IMG/VR virus record: IMGVR_UViG_3300042549_005982
Span: 1 to 54,714 of that record
Source of the DNA: a virus
Direction: 5' to 3' (one strand)
DNA length: 54,714 nucleotides
Shown: one piece after another, positions 14,181 through 20,566 of the stretch
Numbering within the stretch: position 1 is the stretch's first letter
Layout: every line of letters starts with the position of its first letter
Position numbers and translations under genes: made by a program
Notes under the pieces: model-generated
Seen by the model: the letters and a program-made list of their open reading frames with translations, nothing else
Told to the model about the DNA's origin: nothing
Databases searched by the model: none

Positions 14181-14396
14181 TTAGTTGGAAATGGTCTGGA
14201 TGACGAAGCGGCGGTTGTCTCGCACAAGCCACTTGGTGCCGCGCCAGACGTTGATGGCTGACGCGACTGGCCAGAGTGGTGTTTGGAAGCGAAAACGCTT
14301 TCCAGCGCGTGTGCGGCCAGTGACGAGGTAGAGGTCGCCGGGGGCGGGAGTCCAGACAACTGCGCCGTTGGGGGAGCGGGTGAGAGGGGATTGCAT
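14181..14396 (-). CDS. Small beta-rich hypothetical protein (71 aa)
   Basis: Short beta segments (GDLYLVTGRTRAGKRFRFQT) and WRGTKWLVRDNRRFVIQTI suggest a small barrel. CGGAG precedes the ATG. No recognised family. Confidence 0.55.
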   Translation of the reverse strand: MQSPLTRSPNGAVVWTPAPGDLYLVTGRTRAGKRFRFQTPLWPVASAINVWRGTKWLVRDNRRFVIQTISN

Positions 14397-14429
14397 GGTT
14401 TTGGCTCCGTTGGTGAAAGGGGACGATCG

Positions 14430-14666
14430 TTAGAGCGTCGGGGTGATGAAAATGCAGATGGGGTTGTTGACTAAATCCAGACGTAAAAGATCGCCCCAGT
14501 CTGTTGTGCGGTGACGGCAGGGAGAAAGGCCCAGAGCCTTTTTGGCTCGGCGGATTAGGGTTTGGCTTGTGGCGTCAGCGGGCGCGTCGATTTCGACTCG
14601 ATGCACCCAGCAGTAGTTGGCTTCGCCTCCGAAAGTATCGGTCATTTCGACTGAGTAACGGCACAT
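14430..14666 (-). CDS. Small hypothetical protein (78 aa)
   Basis: The ATG at 14666 follows a GGAG site. MCRYSVEMTDTFGGEANYCW and the RAKKALGLS..R..TTDWGD segment match a recurring small phage family that starts as a beta hairpin and has a helix near the middle. Function unknown. Confidence 0.58.
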   Translation of the reverse strand: MCRYSVEMTDTFGGEANYCWVHRVEIDAPADATSQTLIRRAKKALGLSPCRHRTTDWGDLLRLDLVNNPICIFITPTL

Positions 14667-14703
14667 GGTAGGGCTCCAGGTTTGGGGGTGCAGAGGTGCA
14701 GAA

Positions 14704-14934
14704 TTAGAGTGTGGGGAAAGCGCCGGAAAGCTGCGTCCAGAAGCAGGACAGCATAACGTCGTGTGAATAGCCTGCGTCCTCGAACAGGCGGATCTCCTTG
14801 TCGAGATCGAGTGCATCGTCACCCTGGATGAAAAGGTCGGAGCGAGAGATGCGATTGTAAAGAGTGTAAGCTGATCCATTGCCGTGGGAGTAGAGGTGGA
14901 AATGGTCTGTGGTGATGGAGAGGCTGGTTTGCAT
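14704..14934 (-). CDS. Small hypothetical protein (76 aa)
   Basis: AAGGAG lies seven bases before the ATG. The protein starts with beta strands (SLSITTDHFHLYSHGNGSAY) and contains FIQGDDALDLDKEI. No known domain. Confidence 0.57.
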   Translation of the reverse strand: MQTSLSITTDHFHLYSHGNGSAYTLYNRISRSDLFIQGDDALDLDKEIRLFEDAGYSHDVMLSCFWTQLSGAFPTL

Positions 14935-14954
14935 GGGAAGGCTCCTTGCAGATG

Positions 14955-15272
14955 TTAGAAAAGGTCTGAGAGGTCGTCAGCGGTGATGACTGCGACAGCT
15001 TTGCCACGCTTGGTGGTTACGCGCTGTGCAGCGTCTTGGACGGCTGGATGATCAGCGCCCCAGATGTTGCGGAGGTTCGCGAGGTAACGCTTGTGCGCCT
15101 CGGCAAAGCCAGAAAAGTGGTCGTTGTAAGAGGCAGGCCAGAGGTTTTCGGGGAAGTCTTGGAAGAGCTTGCGGGTAGCCGCAGGCTGCGCGTCGTAATA
15201 GGCAAAGAGCTGGGCTTTGTCTTTGCGGATTGTCTGCTGGTAGCGGTTGCGGGAGTTGTTTGTGGCTGGCAT
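14955..15272 (-). CDS. Helical protein ending in DDLSDLF (105 aa)
   Basis: CAGGA precedes the ATG. A helical body (RYQQTIRKDKAQLFAYYDAQ) with conserved-looking aromatic residues is followed by a basic strand (VTTKRGKAVAV) and the tail ITADDLSDLF. The tail is nearly the same as on the 157-aa and 184-aa proteins, although the bodies are unrelated. The gene follows a non-coding stretch with a large dyad and a TGGGCCTAA motif, so it may begin a transcription unit. Confidence 0.62.
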   Translation of the reverse strand: MPATNNSRNRYQQTIRKDKAQLFAYYDAQPAATRKLFQDFPENLWPASYNDHFSGFAEAHKRYLANLRNIWGADHPAVQDAAQRVTTKRGKAVAVITADDLSDLF

Positions 15273-15317
15273 TGCAAGAGTCCTGACTGCGCTGGTGCAG
15301 TGTGCGGGGTTGCGTCT

Positions 15318-15351
15318 GGATGACGAGTGAAAAACAAATCACCCGTCATCC
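15318..15351. promoter_or_regulatory. 13-bp inverted repeat upstream of the 105-aa gene
   Basis: GGATGACGAGTGA and TCACCCGTCATCC pair over 12 of 13 positions around an 8-base A-rich loop. TTTTGTT follows on the plus strand. It may be an operator, an attenuator or a terminator against antisense transcription; it lies immediately before the leader of the 14955-15272 gene. Confidence 0.5.
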
Positions 15352-15377
15352 TTTTGTTGCATATAATGGGCCTAAGG

Positions 15378-15530
15378 TCAATCCAAAAAACGTCGAGCGG
15401 TTGAAGGATCGGCGGCGATTAAAAGCTCCAAAAAGTCAGCGTATCGGTGCTGGTTTGCTTCTCGCATCAGTTTAATAGCGAGTCTCAAAACGGCGCGGAG
15501 ATGGATGATTGTATCGTCTTTGGCTGACAT
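15378..15530 (-). CDS. Small helical hypothetical protein (50 aa)
   Basis: The ATG overlaps the upstream stop (TAATG). The product is MSAKDDTIIHLRAVLRLAIK plus a second helix ending AADPSTARRFLD. Coupling supports it as a gene; no function is recognised. Confidence 0.58.
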   Translation of the reverse strand: MSAKDDTIIHLRAVLRLAIKLMREANQHRYADFLELLIAADPSTARRFLD

Positions 15531-16213
15531 TAGAAAACTCCTTCGTCGTCAGTTGGAAGGCCGAGGTGAATTTTGTGGTCGAGTGAAAGGGGCTCGTCGT
15601 CGTTGTAGAGGTCTGGAAACGGCGCGGGTTGGCCGAGAGCAGTCCAGGCTTGGTTGATTGCGTGTTTTTGGTCAGCGAGTTCAATGTTCATGTGTTGGGA
15701 AAGCTGGCGATCGGAGAGGGTTTTGTTGTAGCGAGCTGCTGCGCCGTAGTGGGTTGGGGTTGCAGGTATTGGGTCTTTGGGGACTGCGAGAACAGTGGAT
15801 TTGTCGAAGTATTGTGAAAAGCCTTCTGGCGTTTTTGTGCCGATTGCGGCAGGCGCGGTTTTGCCGGGGGTGAGATATTCGGCTGGAGGAGCTTCGCCGG
15901 GAAGGAGTTTGTAGGGTGTTGGAGTGGCGTGGCGTTTTGCGCGATTGCGGAGCATTTGACGAGTATTGCGCTGCGCGTTGAGTTTGAAATGAGCGTTTTC
16001 GTTCGCGAGAATTTCGAGCGCCTGCGGATTGATGGTGATGAGGTTGGTGATGGCCTGGATGGTTTGGATGGTGGAGAGGAGTTCATCGGGAGTTGGTTGA
16101 GGTGGGAGGGCGCGGATTGCGTCGGAGATGTTGCGGTGGGTGGAGAGAAGTAGGTCTTTGAAATCGCTGGATATTTTGAGGAGTGCGAGCATTCGGGTTT
16201 GTGATATTGCCAT
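15530..16213 (-). CDS. Hypothetical early protein, first gene after the control region (227 aa)
   Basis: AAAGGAG lies eight bases before the ATG. The N-terminal 90 residues are helical (LLSTIQTIQAITNLITINPQ). A basic patch (QRNTRQMLRNRAKRHA), a Pro/Thr-rich low-complexity middle and a C-terminal helix follow, ending LPTDDEGVF. It is the first gene leftward of the presumed origin/control region and heads the long minus-strand operon. The position suggests an immediate-early or replication-start role, but no domain is recognised. Confidence 0.6.
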   Translation of the reverse strand: MAISQTRMLALLKISSDFKDLLLSTHRNISDAIRALPPQPTPDELLSTIQTIQAITNLITINPQALEILANENAHFKLNAQRNTRQMLRNRAKRHATPTPYKLLPGEAPPAEYLTPGKTAPAAIGTKTPEGFSQYFDKSTVLAVPKDPIPATPTHYGAAARYNKTLSDRQLSQHMNIELADQKHAINQAWTALGQPAPFPDLYNDDEPLSLDHKIHLGLPTDDEGVF

Positions 16214-16274
16214 GGAAAGGGCTCCTTTGGCGATGTGTTAGGGTGAACAATGCACCCGTTGTATCACGCGGATG

Positions 16275-16293
16275 AGTCCGTGCATATAAATCA
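16275..16293 (+). repeat. 19-bp inverted repeat, left arm
   Basis: AGTCCGTGCATATAAATCA is an exact reverse complement of 16528-16546. The arms flank 234 bases. Read leftward, the arm lies about 60 bases before the 15530-16213 gene and contains TATA-like bases, so it may be part of the leftward promoter. Confidence 0.85.
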
Positions 16294-16527
16294 AGTGGGT
16301 GTTGCTCGCGTTTTTGGGTTATGGGTGGGTTTAAGGTTGTGGGTGGGATAGCTGGGGGCCTAGTTGACATTCGATTTTTAAAAAAAAATATATAATTAAG
16401 GAGTTAAAAGGGCTCTAACCTTTTAAAATATATATTTAGAGAAAAGGTTAGGCCCACAATATACTGGCTATAGAGTGGGTTTAAGGTTAAGGCCACCATT
16501 GCCGTCCCAGAGGGCGTAAAGGGTAGG

Positions 16528-16546
16528 TGATTTATATGCACGGACT
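16528..16546 (-). repeat. 19-bp inverted repeat, right arm
   Basis: TGATTTATATGCACGGACT is the exact reverse complement of the left arm. It sits about 46 bases before the iteron array. Confidence 0.85.
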
Positions 16547-16592
16547 GATTGCCGGGAAACAATGCCGGTAACATCGCCGCTGCCGCTCTGCC

Positions 16593-16666
16593 ACCATTTC
16601 CCTACCATTTCTCCTGCCACCATTTACCATTTCTCCAACCATTTGCTGACCATTTTCCTACCATTT
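16593..16666 (+). repeat. Seven ACCATTT iterons at mostly 11-bp spacing
   Basis: Exact ACCATTT starts at 16593, 16604, 16619, 16626, 16638, 16649 and 16660. Except for the 16619 copy, spacings are 11, 22, 12, 11 and 11, so the sites lie on one face of the helix. Flanks often extend to CTACCATTTC. This is an iteron-like protein-binding array. Confidence 0.8.
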
Positions 16667-16717
16667 GAAATCAGCGAAAAAATTTAGCATCTGGTCGTGA
16701 TGGCAAAACGCAGAGCC

Positions 16718-16750
16718 AAAAAAGCCCCGCCAGAATGACCCGGCGGGGCT
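16718..16750 (-). terminator. Rho-independent terminator of the 184-aa gene
   Basis: On the minus strand AGCCCCGCC, a 10-base loop and GGCGGGGCT form a strong stem followed by TTTTTT. It ends the transcript of the gene at 16756-17310 before the control region. Confidence 0.88.
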
Positions 16751-16755
16751 GTTGA

Positions 16756-17310
16756 TTAGAATATATCTGCGAAATCGTCGGACTGTTTCGCTGCTTTGCG
16801 CTTGCGGTCGGAAAATTCCTTTTCGACTGCGGCAGCGAATTTTGCGTTTTGCAAGGCATTGGCAAGGAAAGTCTCAAACGCCTCCTTTTCCTCCGGCTTG
16901 CTGCGCTTTGGCAGCGCTTTGCCTTTTGCTTTGGCGACATTCTCCAAAAGCTCGATAGCAATAGCGCGGCGCATTTTATCATCGTCTGACATGCGCGGGG
17001 ACGAGGCGCGACTCTTGCGTGCGACTCCCGAAACAATGCTTTCAAACATTTCTCGTTGAATCGCCGCGCAAATTTTCGCGGCTGTTTCCTCGTCCCGACC
17101 GCCGCCAGTTATGGCGAGGCGGTTACATTCGGCGGCAATATCGTCATCTGACCAAGGGTTAGCCCCATTGCCCATAATACCTGCCTTCACCCCCGCAATC
17201 GAGTTCTTGATTGCCGTCGAAAATCCCAACTGCATAAGATGTGCGATGGAATTTTCAGGAAGGTTAGCGCTGTTGACGTTAAAACCGGCGAACGAAAGAT
17301 GATACGACAT
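16756..17310 (-). CDS. Monocistronic early protein with DDFADIF tail (184 aa)
   Basis: The first minus-strand gene at the divergence point. The N-terminus (MSYHLSFAGFNVNSANLPEN) is polar. A helical middle has an unusual Gly-rich loop (ITGGGRDEETAAKICAAIQR). A basic helical C-terminal part (SDRKRKAAKQ) leads into the ending SDDFADIF. Basic segment plus acidic-aromatic tail resembles the layout of phage SSBs, though no OB fold is evident. The unit has its own terminator and a structured leader in which a hairpin holds both the ribosome site and the start codon, so expression is probably feedback-controlled. Function unknown; likely an abundant early nucleic-acid-linked protein. Confidence 0.65.
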   Translation of the reverse strand: MSYHLSFAGFNVNSANLPENSIAHLMQLGFSTAIKNSIAGVKAGIMGNGANPWSDDDIAAECNRLAITGGGRDEETAAKICAAIQREMFESIVSGVARKSRASSPRMSDDDKMRRAIAIELLENVAKAKGKALPKRSKPEEKEAFETFLANALQNAKFAAAVEKEFSDRKRKAAKQSDDFADIF

Positions 17311-17330
17311 AACATTGACTCCATGTTATG
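17308..17330 (-). promoter_or_regulatory. Start-codon-sequestering inverted repeat
   Basis: CATAACAT and ATGTTATG (8-bp perfect arms, 7-base loop) enclose the GGAG ribosome site in the loop, and the last three bases of one arm are the ATG of the 184-aa gene. This is the form of a translational operator. Confidence 0.6.
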
Positions 17331-17695
17331 CCCTATCGGGTTTTACGATTTCAAACAGCAAGAACCCGGTAGGGCTCAAATCGAATCGAATTGATTCGAT
17401 GGGTTTAAGGTAACAGAAAAAAACTGCATTACAAGCGGTTTTTTCGTTTTTTCAAAAAAAAAGTTAGGCCCATTTGTCAACTCGTCACACATGCGCGAAA
17501 GGCGATGGGGTGGGGGATATATAGCGGCGACTCGTTTCGTGCATGGGCGGGCGTTTTTGGGGCGTTTAAGGGCTATGAAAGAAAATCGCGCCAATGTGTT
17601 TTTTCTTGCTTTGGGGTAATTGACACGGTGGGCCTAACATGAAATAAACGGGCATACCCGAAACGGGTAGGGCTTTTTGACATTGTGAGGAACCA
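17311..17695. other. Divergent intergenic control region (385 bp)
   Basis: No gene fits here. It holds the leader hairpins of the leftward gene, a perfect dyad ATCGAATC/GATTCGAT (17380-17400, 5-base spacer), three TGGGYYTAA motifs, two TTGACA boxes on opposite strands (17475-17480 minus; 17620-17625 plus) and A/T tracts near 17416-17461. Neither TTGACA has a good -10 at 16-18 bases, so promoters are probable but not placed. A short stem ACCCG/CGGGT followed by TTTTT (near 17656-17678) precedes the first rightward gene. Confidence 0.55.
17330..17375. promoter_or_regulatory. 13-bp leader hairpin next to the start-codon repeat
   Basis: GCCCTATCGGGTT and AACCCGGTAGGGC pair at 12 of 13 positions around a 20-base loop and abut the start-codon hairpin. 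It may be a leader RNA structure or a repressor operator. Confidence 0.6.
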
Positions 17696-17842
17696 ATGAC
17701 CGTTCATGAACTGGTGACAGCGCTTTTGGACATGAACCCGGACGCGCAGGTATATGTGAAAGGGCCAGCTTTTGAGGAAGAAGGGCTGACCGACCCCAAA
17801 CTGAAAATTATAGGAACTGGGGATTATATTTGGATTGAATAA
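17696..17842 (+). CDS. Small phage protein, first rightward gene (48 aa)
   Basis: A GAGGA site precedes the ATG. MTVHELVTALLDMNPDAQVY follows a very common small phage pattern (MTV.EL...L....PDA.V.V). The end TGDYIWIE is acidic. It lies alone between the control region and a hairpin at 17845-17864, away from the late operon. Role unknown. Confidence 0.65.
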   Translation: MTVHELVTALLDMNPDAQVYVKGPAFEEEGLTDPKLKIIGTGDYIWIE

Positions 17843-17844
17843 AC

Positions 17845-17864
17845 GCTGGGGCAAATGCCCCAGC
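17845..17864 (+). terminator. Perfect 8-bp hairpin after the 48-aa gene
   Basis: GCTGGGGC, AAAT, GCCCCAGC lies directly after the stop codon. No T-tract follows. It is a likely transcript end or 3' stabiliser. Confidence 0.5.
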
Positions 17865-18013
17865 TATCCGACCGCAAAAGCTGCCAAGCGCCAGATGCCG
17901 GGGGACTGGCCCAGCGGGGGATTGGAGTAATGCTTTGCCGAACCCACATTTGTCTGAGCGAAAAATAAAGTGATGGGTCTATTTCACGACTTTCCCCCTT
18001 GCCCTTGCAGTAA

Positions 18014-18042
18014 TTGCCAAGCAGTCAGACCCATGATATACT
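18014..18042 (+). promoter_or_regulatory. Sigma70-type promoter of the late operon
   Basis: TTGCCA (18014-18019), a 17-base spacer and TATACT (18037-18042) lie 35 bases before the small terminase gene. This is the best -35/-10 pair seen in the window and would start the long rightward transcript. Confidence 0.65.
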
Positions 18043-18076
18043 CAGTCCAAGATGGTGTTAACCCCTTGGAGCCAGC

Positions 18077-18940
18077 ATGTATATCGCCCCGCCCGGAAAA
18101 GGCCGCAGACCCGCCCCGATCACCTACGGGGTGCCACGGCACCTCTCGGAAGCCGACATCGCCTCGATGTGGGATCACATGGGGAGCGGGCAAAAGGGGG
18201 TGCCGCGGATCAAAACGCTCCGCTACAACCACCATCTGCTGGCGAAAGCGGTGGCCTCGGGCAAAAGCCTGCTGGAATGTTCAAACCTCTGCGGCCTCAC
18301 CGTGGCCCGCATCTCTGACCTCAAAAACGACCCAGCCTTCCAAGAACTGGTAAGTTTCTATGCAGAGGAACTGAACGAGGTTTACGTGGACGTGCATCAA
18401 CGCATGGCCGCGCTTGGCACCAGCGTGCTCGAAGAACTTCAGGAGCGTTTCGAGGCGGAGCCAGAAAAGTTCACGAAGCGCGAACTTATGGACCTGTTCA
18501 CGACCATGGCCGATCGCAGCATCGCCACGGCCAAGGGCGGACCCAACCCTCAACAGGTGATCGCAACTGGCAACGGTGCGGGACTCGCACTCCAGATAAA
18601 CTTTGTTTCTCCCGCATCAGGCGAGCCCGAAACCCTCGACGCAACCCTCATCCCCGCACCTCAAACCCAGGCGCCCGCGGCTCTGCCCACATTCGCACAA
18701 GACGAGCGCGAAGTGGTCAGGTCCCCTCTTGCCGAGTCTTTCGGCTTTCCCCCCGGTATCGACATTGACGGGGAGCCTATCGTCCCCCACACTCCCGTTC
18801 CAGTCCCGACCTCTGCCGAAATCCAACAGGCGCGATTTGACGCGACGGGCGAGGCGGTCGCAAAACGGGAAGCGGACGCAGCGGCGCGGGACGCACTTCG
18901 CGCAGAATACATGGCGAAAGGGCGAAACCATCATGGCTAA
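18077..18940 (+). CDS. terS: Terminase small subunit-like protein
   Basis: GGAG precedes the ATG. This is a 287-residue protein. Residues about 55-95 carry a helix-turn-helix (AVASGKSLLECSNLCGLTVA, then RISDLKNDPAFQELV), followed by long helices (YVDVHQRMAALGTSVLEELQ), as in small terminases that recognise pac DNA. A long Pro/Ala-rich C-terminal region and a basic helix complete it. It opens the late operon, but about 11 kb of other genes separate it from the large subunit, whereas in P22 the two are adjacent. It would select genome ends and load the large subunit. Confidence 0.68.
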   Translation: MYIAPPGKGRRPAPITYGVPRHLSEADIASMWDHMGSGQKGVPRIKTLRYNHHLLAKAVASGKSLLECSNLCGLTVARISDLKNDPAFQELVSFYAEELNEVYVDVHQRMAALGTSVLEELQERFEAEPEKFTKRELMDLFTTMADRSIATAKGGPNPQQVIATGNGAGLALQINFVSPASGEPETLDATLIPAPQTQAPAALPTFAQDEREVVRSPLAESFGFPPGIDIDGEPIVPHTPVPVPTSAEIQQARFDATGEAVAKREADAAARDALRAEYMAKGRNHHG

Positions 18941-19208
18941 AACCCCAGCGTGGCAACGGGCCGAAGGCAAAAACCCAGCGGGGGGCCTGAACGCCAAAGG
19001 GCGCGCGTCTTATAACGCGAAAGCGAAAGCCGAGGGCAAACCGGGGCTAAAACCTCCCGCCCCGCACCCCAAATCTGAAGCGGAAGCTGGACGGAAAAAG
19101 TCATTTTGTGCCCGGATGTCTGGGATGAAGAAAAAGCTCACGAGCGAAAAGACAGCCCGCGATCCGAACTCGCGGATCAACAAATCGTTAAAAGCGTGGA
19201 ACTGCTGA
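18933..19208 (+). CDS. DUF6321-like basic phage protein (91 aa)
   Basis: The ATG lies eight bases inside the terminase gene. The pattern MAKTPAWQRAEGKNPAGGLN, then KSFCARMSGMKKKLTS and DPNSRINKSLKAWNC, matches a conserved small phage family (DUF6321-like). It is often near structural genes and very rich in Lys/Arg, with two cysteines. It may be a virion DNA-associated protein. Function is not known. Confidence 0.75.
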   Translation: MAKTPAWQRAEGKNPAGGLNAKGRASYNAKAKAEGKPGLKPPAPHPKSEAEAGRKKSFCARMSGMKKKLTSEKTARDPNSRINKSLKAWNC

Positions 19209-19209
19209 G

Positions 19210-19374
19210 ATGACTTCGCACAAAAAAGAGGTGTGGGAAAAACCCCGGCCCAAGGCGTTAGGCAAGCCCAAAGCCCTCTCTGCAAAGCAAAAGGCGGGCG
19301 CGAAAGCTGCAGCGAAAGCGGCGGGGCGGCCTTATCCGAACCTTGTGGACAATATGCGGGCGAGCACGAAATGA
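19210..19374 (+). CDS. Small basic Lys/Ala-rich protein (54 aa)
   Basis: MTSHKKEVWEKPRPKALGKP continues with an AKQKAGAKAAAKAAG stretch resembling histone-H1-like tails and ends VDNMRASTK. The stop overlaps the endolysin start (ATGA). One of six very basic mini-proteins in the late operon. Confidence 0.62.
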   Translation: MTSHKKEVWEKPRPKALGKPKALSAKQKAGAKAAAKAAGRPYPNLVDNMRASTK

Positions 19375-19943
19375 ACGAGGCGTATTTTTTCGAGCGAGTC
19401 CGCAGGGCGGTTTTCGGCGGGCGGCTAACGGCCCGTCAGGTGGACGGCATCAACCAGATCCTTGCTTATCGCGAGGCCAAATGGCCGAAAATGTCCGACG
19501 CCGAACTCGCATACCTGCTCGCCACTGTCGTGCACGAAACGGCGTTCGAAATGCAGCCCATTCGCGAGCGGGGCGGACAAAAATACCTGCAATCAAAGCC
19601 TTACTTCCCGTTTTATGGCCGAGGCCTCGTGCAAATCACCTGGGAACGCAATTACAAACTTTTCAAAGTTGATCCGGCGGATAAGGCGCTGGAATGGCCG
19701 ACTGCGCTCGACATTGCCTTTCGGGGCATGGTGCTGGGCATGTTCACGGGCAAGAAACTGTCGGATTACATCGGCCCCGGCAAGTGCGATTACGTGGCGG
19801 CGCGGCGCATTATCAACGGCAAGGACCGCGCCCGCCTGATCGCGGGATACGCTCGATCTTTTCAGGACGCCCTCAAACAGGCCAATCAGACCGTGGCCGC
19901 GCCCTCCGCGCCTGCGGCTCTACCAGTGAAGAAGTCCGCTTAA
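19371..19943 (+). CDS. Endolysin, GH19 chitinase-like muramidase
   Basis: The 190-residue protein has the GH19 lysozyme core: LAYLLATVVHETAFEMQPI near 47-65, with the catalytic Glu in HET, then YFPFYGRGLVQITWERNYK, the classic YxGRGxxQxTxxxNY segment. A C-terminal Ala/Pro tail is unstructured. It cleaves peptidoglycan at lysis. No N-terminal signal is present, so it needs a holin. It is followed directly by a lipoprotein, a holin-like protein and spanins, a standard lysis cassette. Confidence 0.88.
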   Translation: MNEAYFFERVRRAVFGGRLTARQVDGINQILAYREAKWPKMSDAELAYLLATVVHETAFEMQPIRERGGQKYLQSKPYFPFYGRGLVQITWERNYKLFKVDPADKALEWPTALDIAFRGMVLGMFTGKKLSDYIGPGKCDYVAARRIINGKDRARLIAGYARSFQDALKQANQTVAAPSAPAALPVKKSA

Positions 19944-20129
19944 ATGTCCGCTTCAACGAAGGGGCGTGAAATGCTGCAAGAGGCTGTAAGATTTGTGATT
20001 TGCGCCATGCTGGCGTGTTTGGTGCTGTTCGGGACGGCTATGCTGCTGGCCGGATGCCAAAGCACTCATGATGATGCGAAGTTTGTGGAATGCTGGCTAC
20101 GGGACGGCACGTCCCGTCCGTGTAACTAG
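19944..20129 (+). CDS. Small lipoprotein (61 aa)
   Basis: A hydrophobic segment (FVICAMLACLVLFGTAMLLA) ends in the lipobox LAGC, giving a short mature peptide of about 22 residues with two more cysteines. The ATG directly follows the endolysin stop; an internal ATG at 19971 would give 52 residues with a normal signal n-region. It probably sits in the inner or outer membrane and takes part in lysis or envelope control. Confidence 0.6.
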   Translation: MSASTKGREMLQEAVRFVICAMLACLVLFGTAMLLAGCQSTHDDAKFVECWLRDGTSRPCN

Positions 20130-20159
20130 GCGGGCTGCCTTAACCTTTTGGAGAGTAAA

Positions 20160-20333
20160 ATGTTTACGAATTGGATGACGACACTGCCGGGAATTTTTAC
20201 GTTGATTTCGGTTTTGGCTCATGCGTGGCAGACGAAAGACATCAACTGGGTTGATCTGCAGAACGCGCTGATCGGCGTTGGTCTTTTGGCGGCGAAAGAT
20301 TGGAACGTCACTGGCGGGACGAAGGGTCAGTGA
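20160..20333 (+). CDS. Holin-like small membrane protein (57 aa)
   Basis: TTGGAGAG precedes the ATG. Two hydrophobic stretches (TTLPGIFTLISVLAHAW and LQNALIGVGLLAAKDW) and the ending WNVTGGTKGQ match a frequent phage membrane protein family near endolysins. A holin or accessory role is inferred from composition and context. Confidence 0.62.
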   Translation: MFTNWMTTLPGIFTLISVLAHAWQTKDINWVDLQNALIGVGLLAAKDWNVTGGTKGQ

Positions 20334-20566
20334 TCCCCGCGCTTTTGACCGTGCTGGGCGCTTTGTTCAGCGCGGTCGGGAAGATTTTCGAGTTCCTCTA
20401 CGCTCGAAATCTGGCAAATGCGGGAAAAGTGCAGGAGCAACTGGATGCGCTTAGACGCCAAGTCAAAGACGCGCAGATCGCCGTCGCGGCGCGGGAAGCT
20501 GTGCGGGCTTCTATTGCTGCCAACCCTGACGGCGTGTCAGACGACGACCCCTTTAGACGGGACTGA
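20330..20566 (+). CDS. Inner-membrane spanin-like protein (i-spanin), GTG start
   Basis: The GTG overlaps the preceding stop as GTGA. An N-terminal membrane helix (IPALLTVLGALFSAVGKIFE) is followed by a periplasmic coiled coil (KVQEQLDALRRQVKDAQIAV). This is the i-spanin layout. A lipoprotein gene begins inside it in another frame, matching overlapped Rz/Rz1 pairs. It would fuse inner and outer membranes at lysis. Confidence 0.72.
   Translation: MIPALLTVLGALFSAVGKIFEFLYARNLANAGKVQEQLDALRRQVKDAQIAVAAREAVRASIAANPDGVSDDDPFRRD

Larger units (their letters stand above)
16214..16717. other. Candidate replication origin / master control region
   Basis: About 500 non-coding bases hold a 19-bp perfect inverted repeat, an AT-rich tract (16376-16440), a dyad at 16404-16426 (TTAAAAGG/CCTTTTAA), three TGGGYYTAA motifs and seven ACCATTT iterons. 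An intrinsic terminator insulates its right side. This combination is what iteron-type origins look like. No initiator gene is identified, so the origin call is inference. Confidence 0.5.
15367..17637. repeat. Family of seven TGGGYYTAA intergenic motifs
   Basis: TGGGCCTAA occurs at 15367 and 17629 (plus) and, reversed, at 16448-16456 and 17464-17472. TGGGTTTAA occurs at 16326, 16476 and 17400. All seven lie outside genes, within 2.3 kb. Two copies have TTGACA immediately upstream on the same strand (17620-17625 plus; 17475-17480 minus). Looser variants lie in the leader at 4959-5109. They look like binding sites of one regulator. Confidence 0.65.

Noticed and set aside
16266-16290. GATGAGTCCGTG resembles the core of a hammerhead ribozyme.
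   Set aside because: The required second core element (GAAA after a closing stem) is missing, and the bases are better explained as an arm of the 19-bp inverted repeat.
16364-16396. TTGACA followed by TATAAT as a rightward promoter.
   Set aside because: The spacer is 21 bases (19 to an alternative TATATA), and rightward transcription would run against the terminator and the 184-aa gene. It was left as part of the control region.
16593-16666. The ACCATTT array as a CRISPR-like repeat.
   Set aside because: Repeats are 7 bases and spacers 0-8 bases; no cas genes are present.
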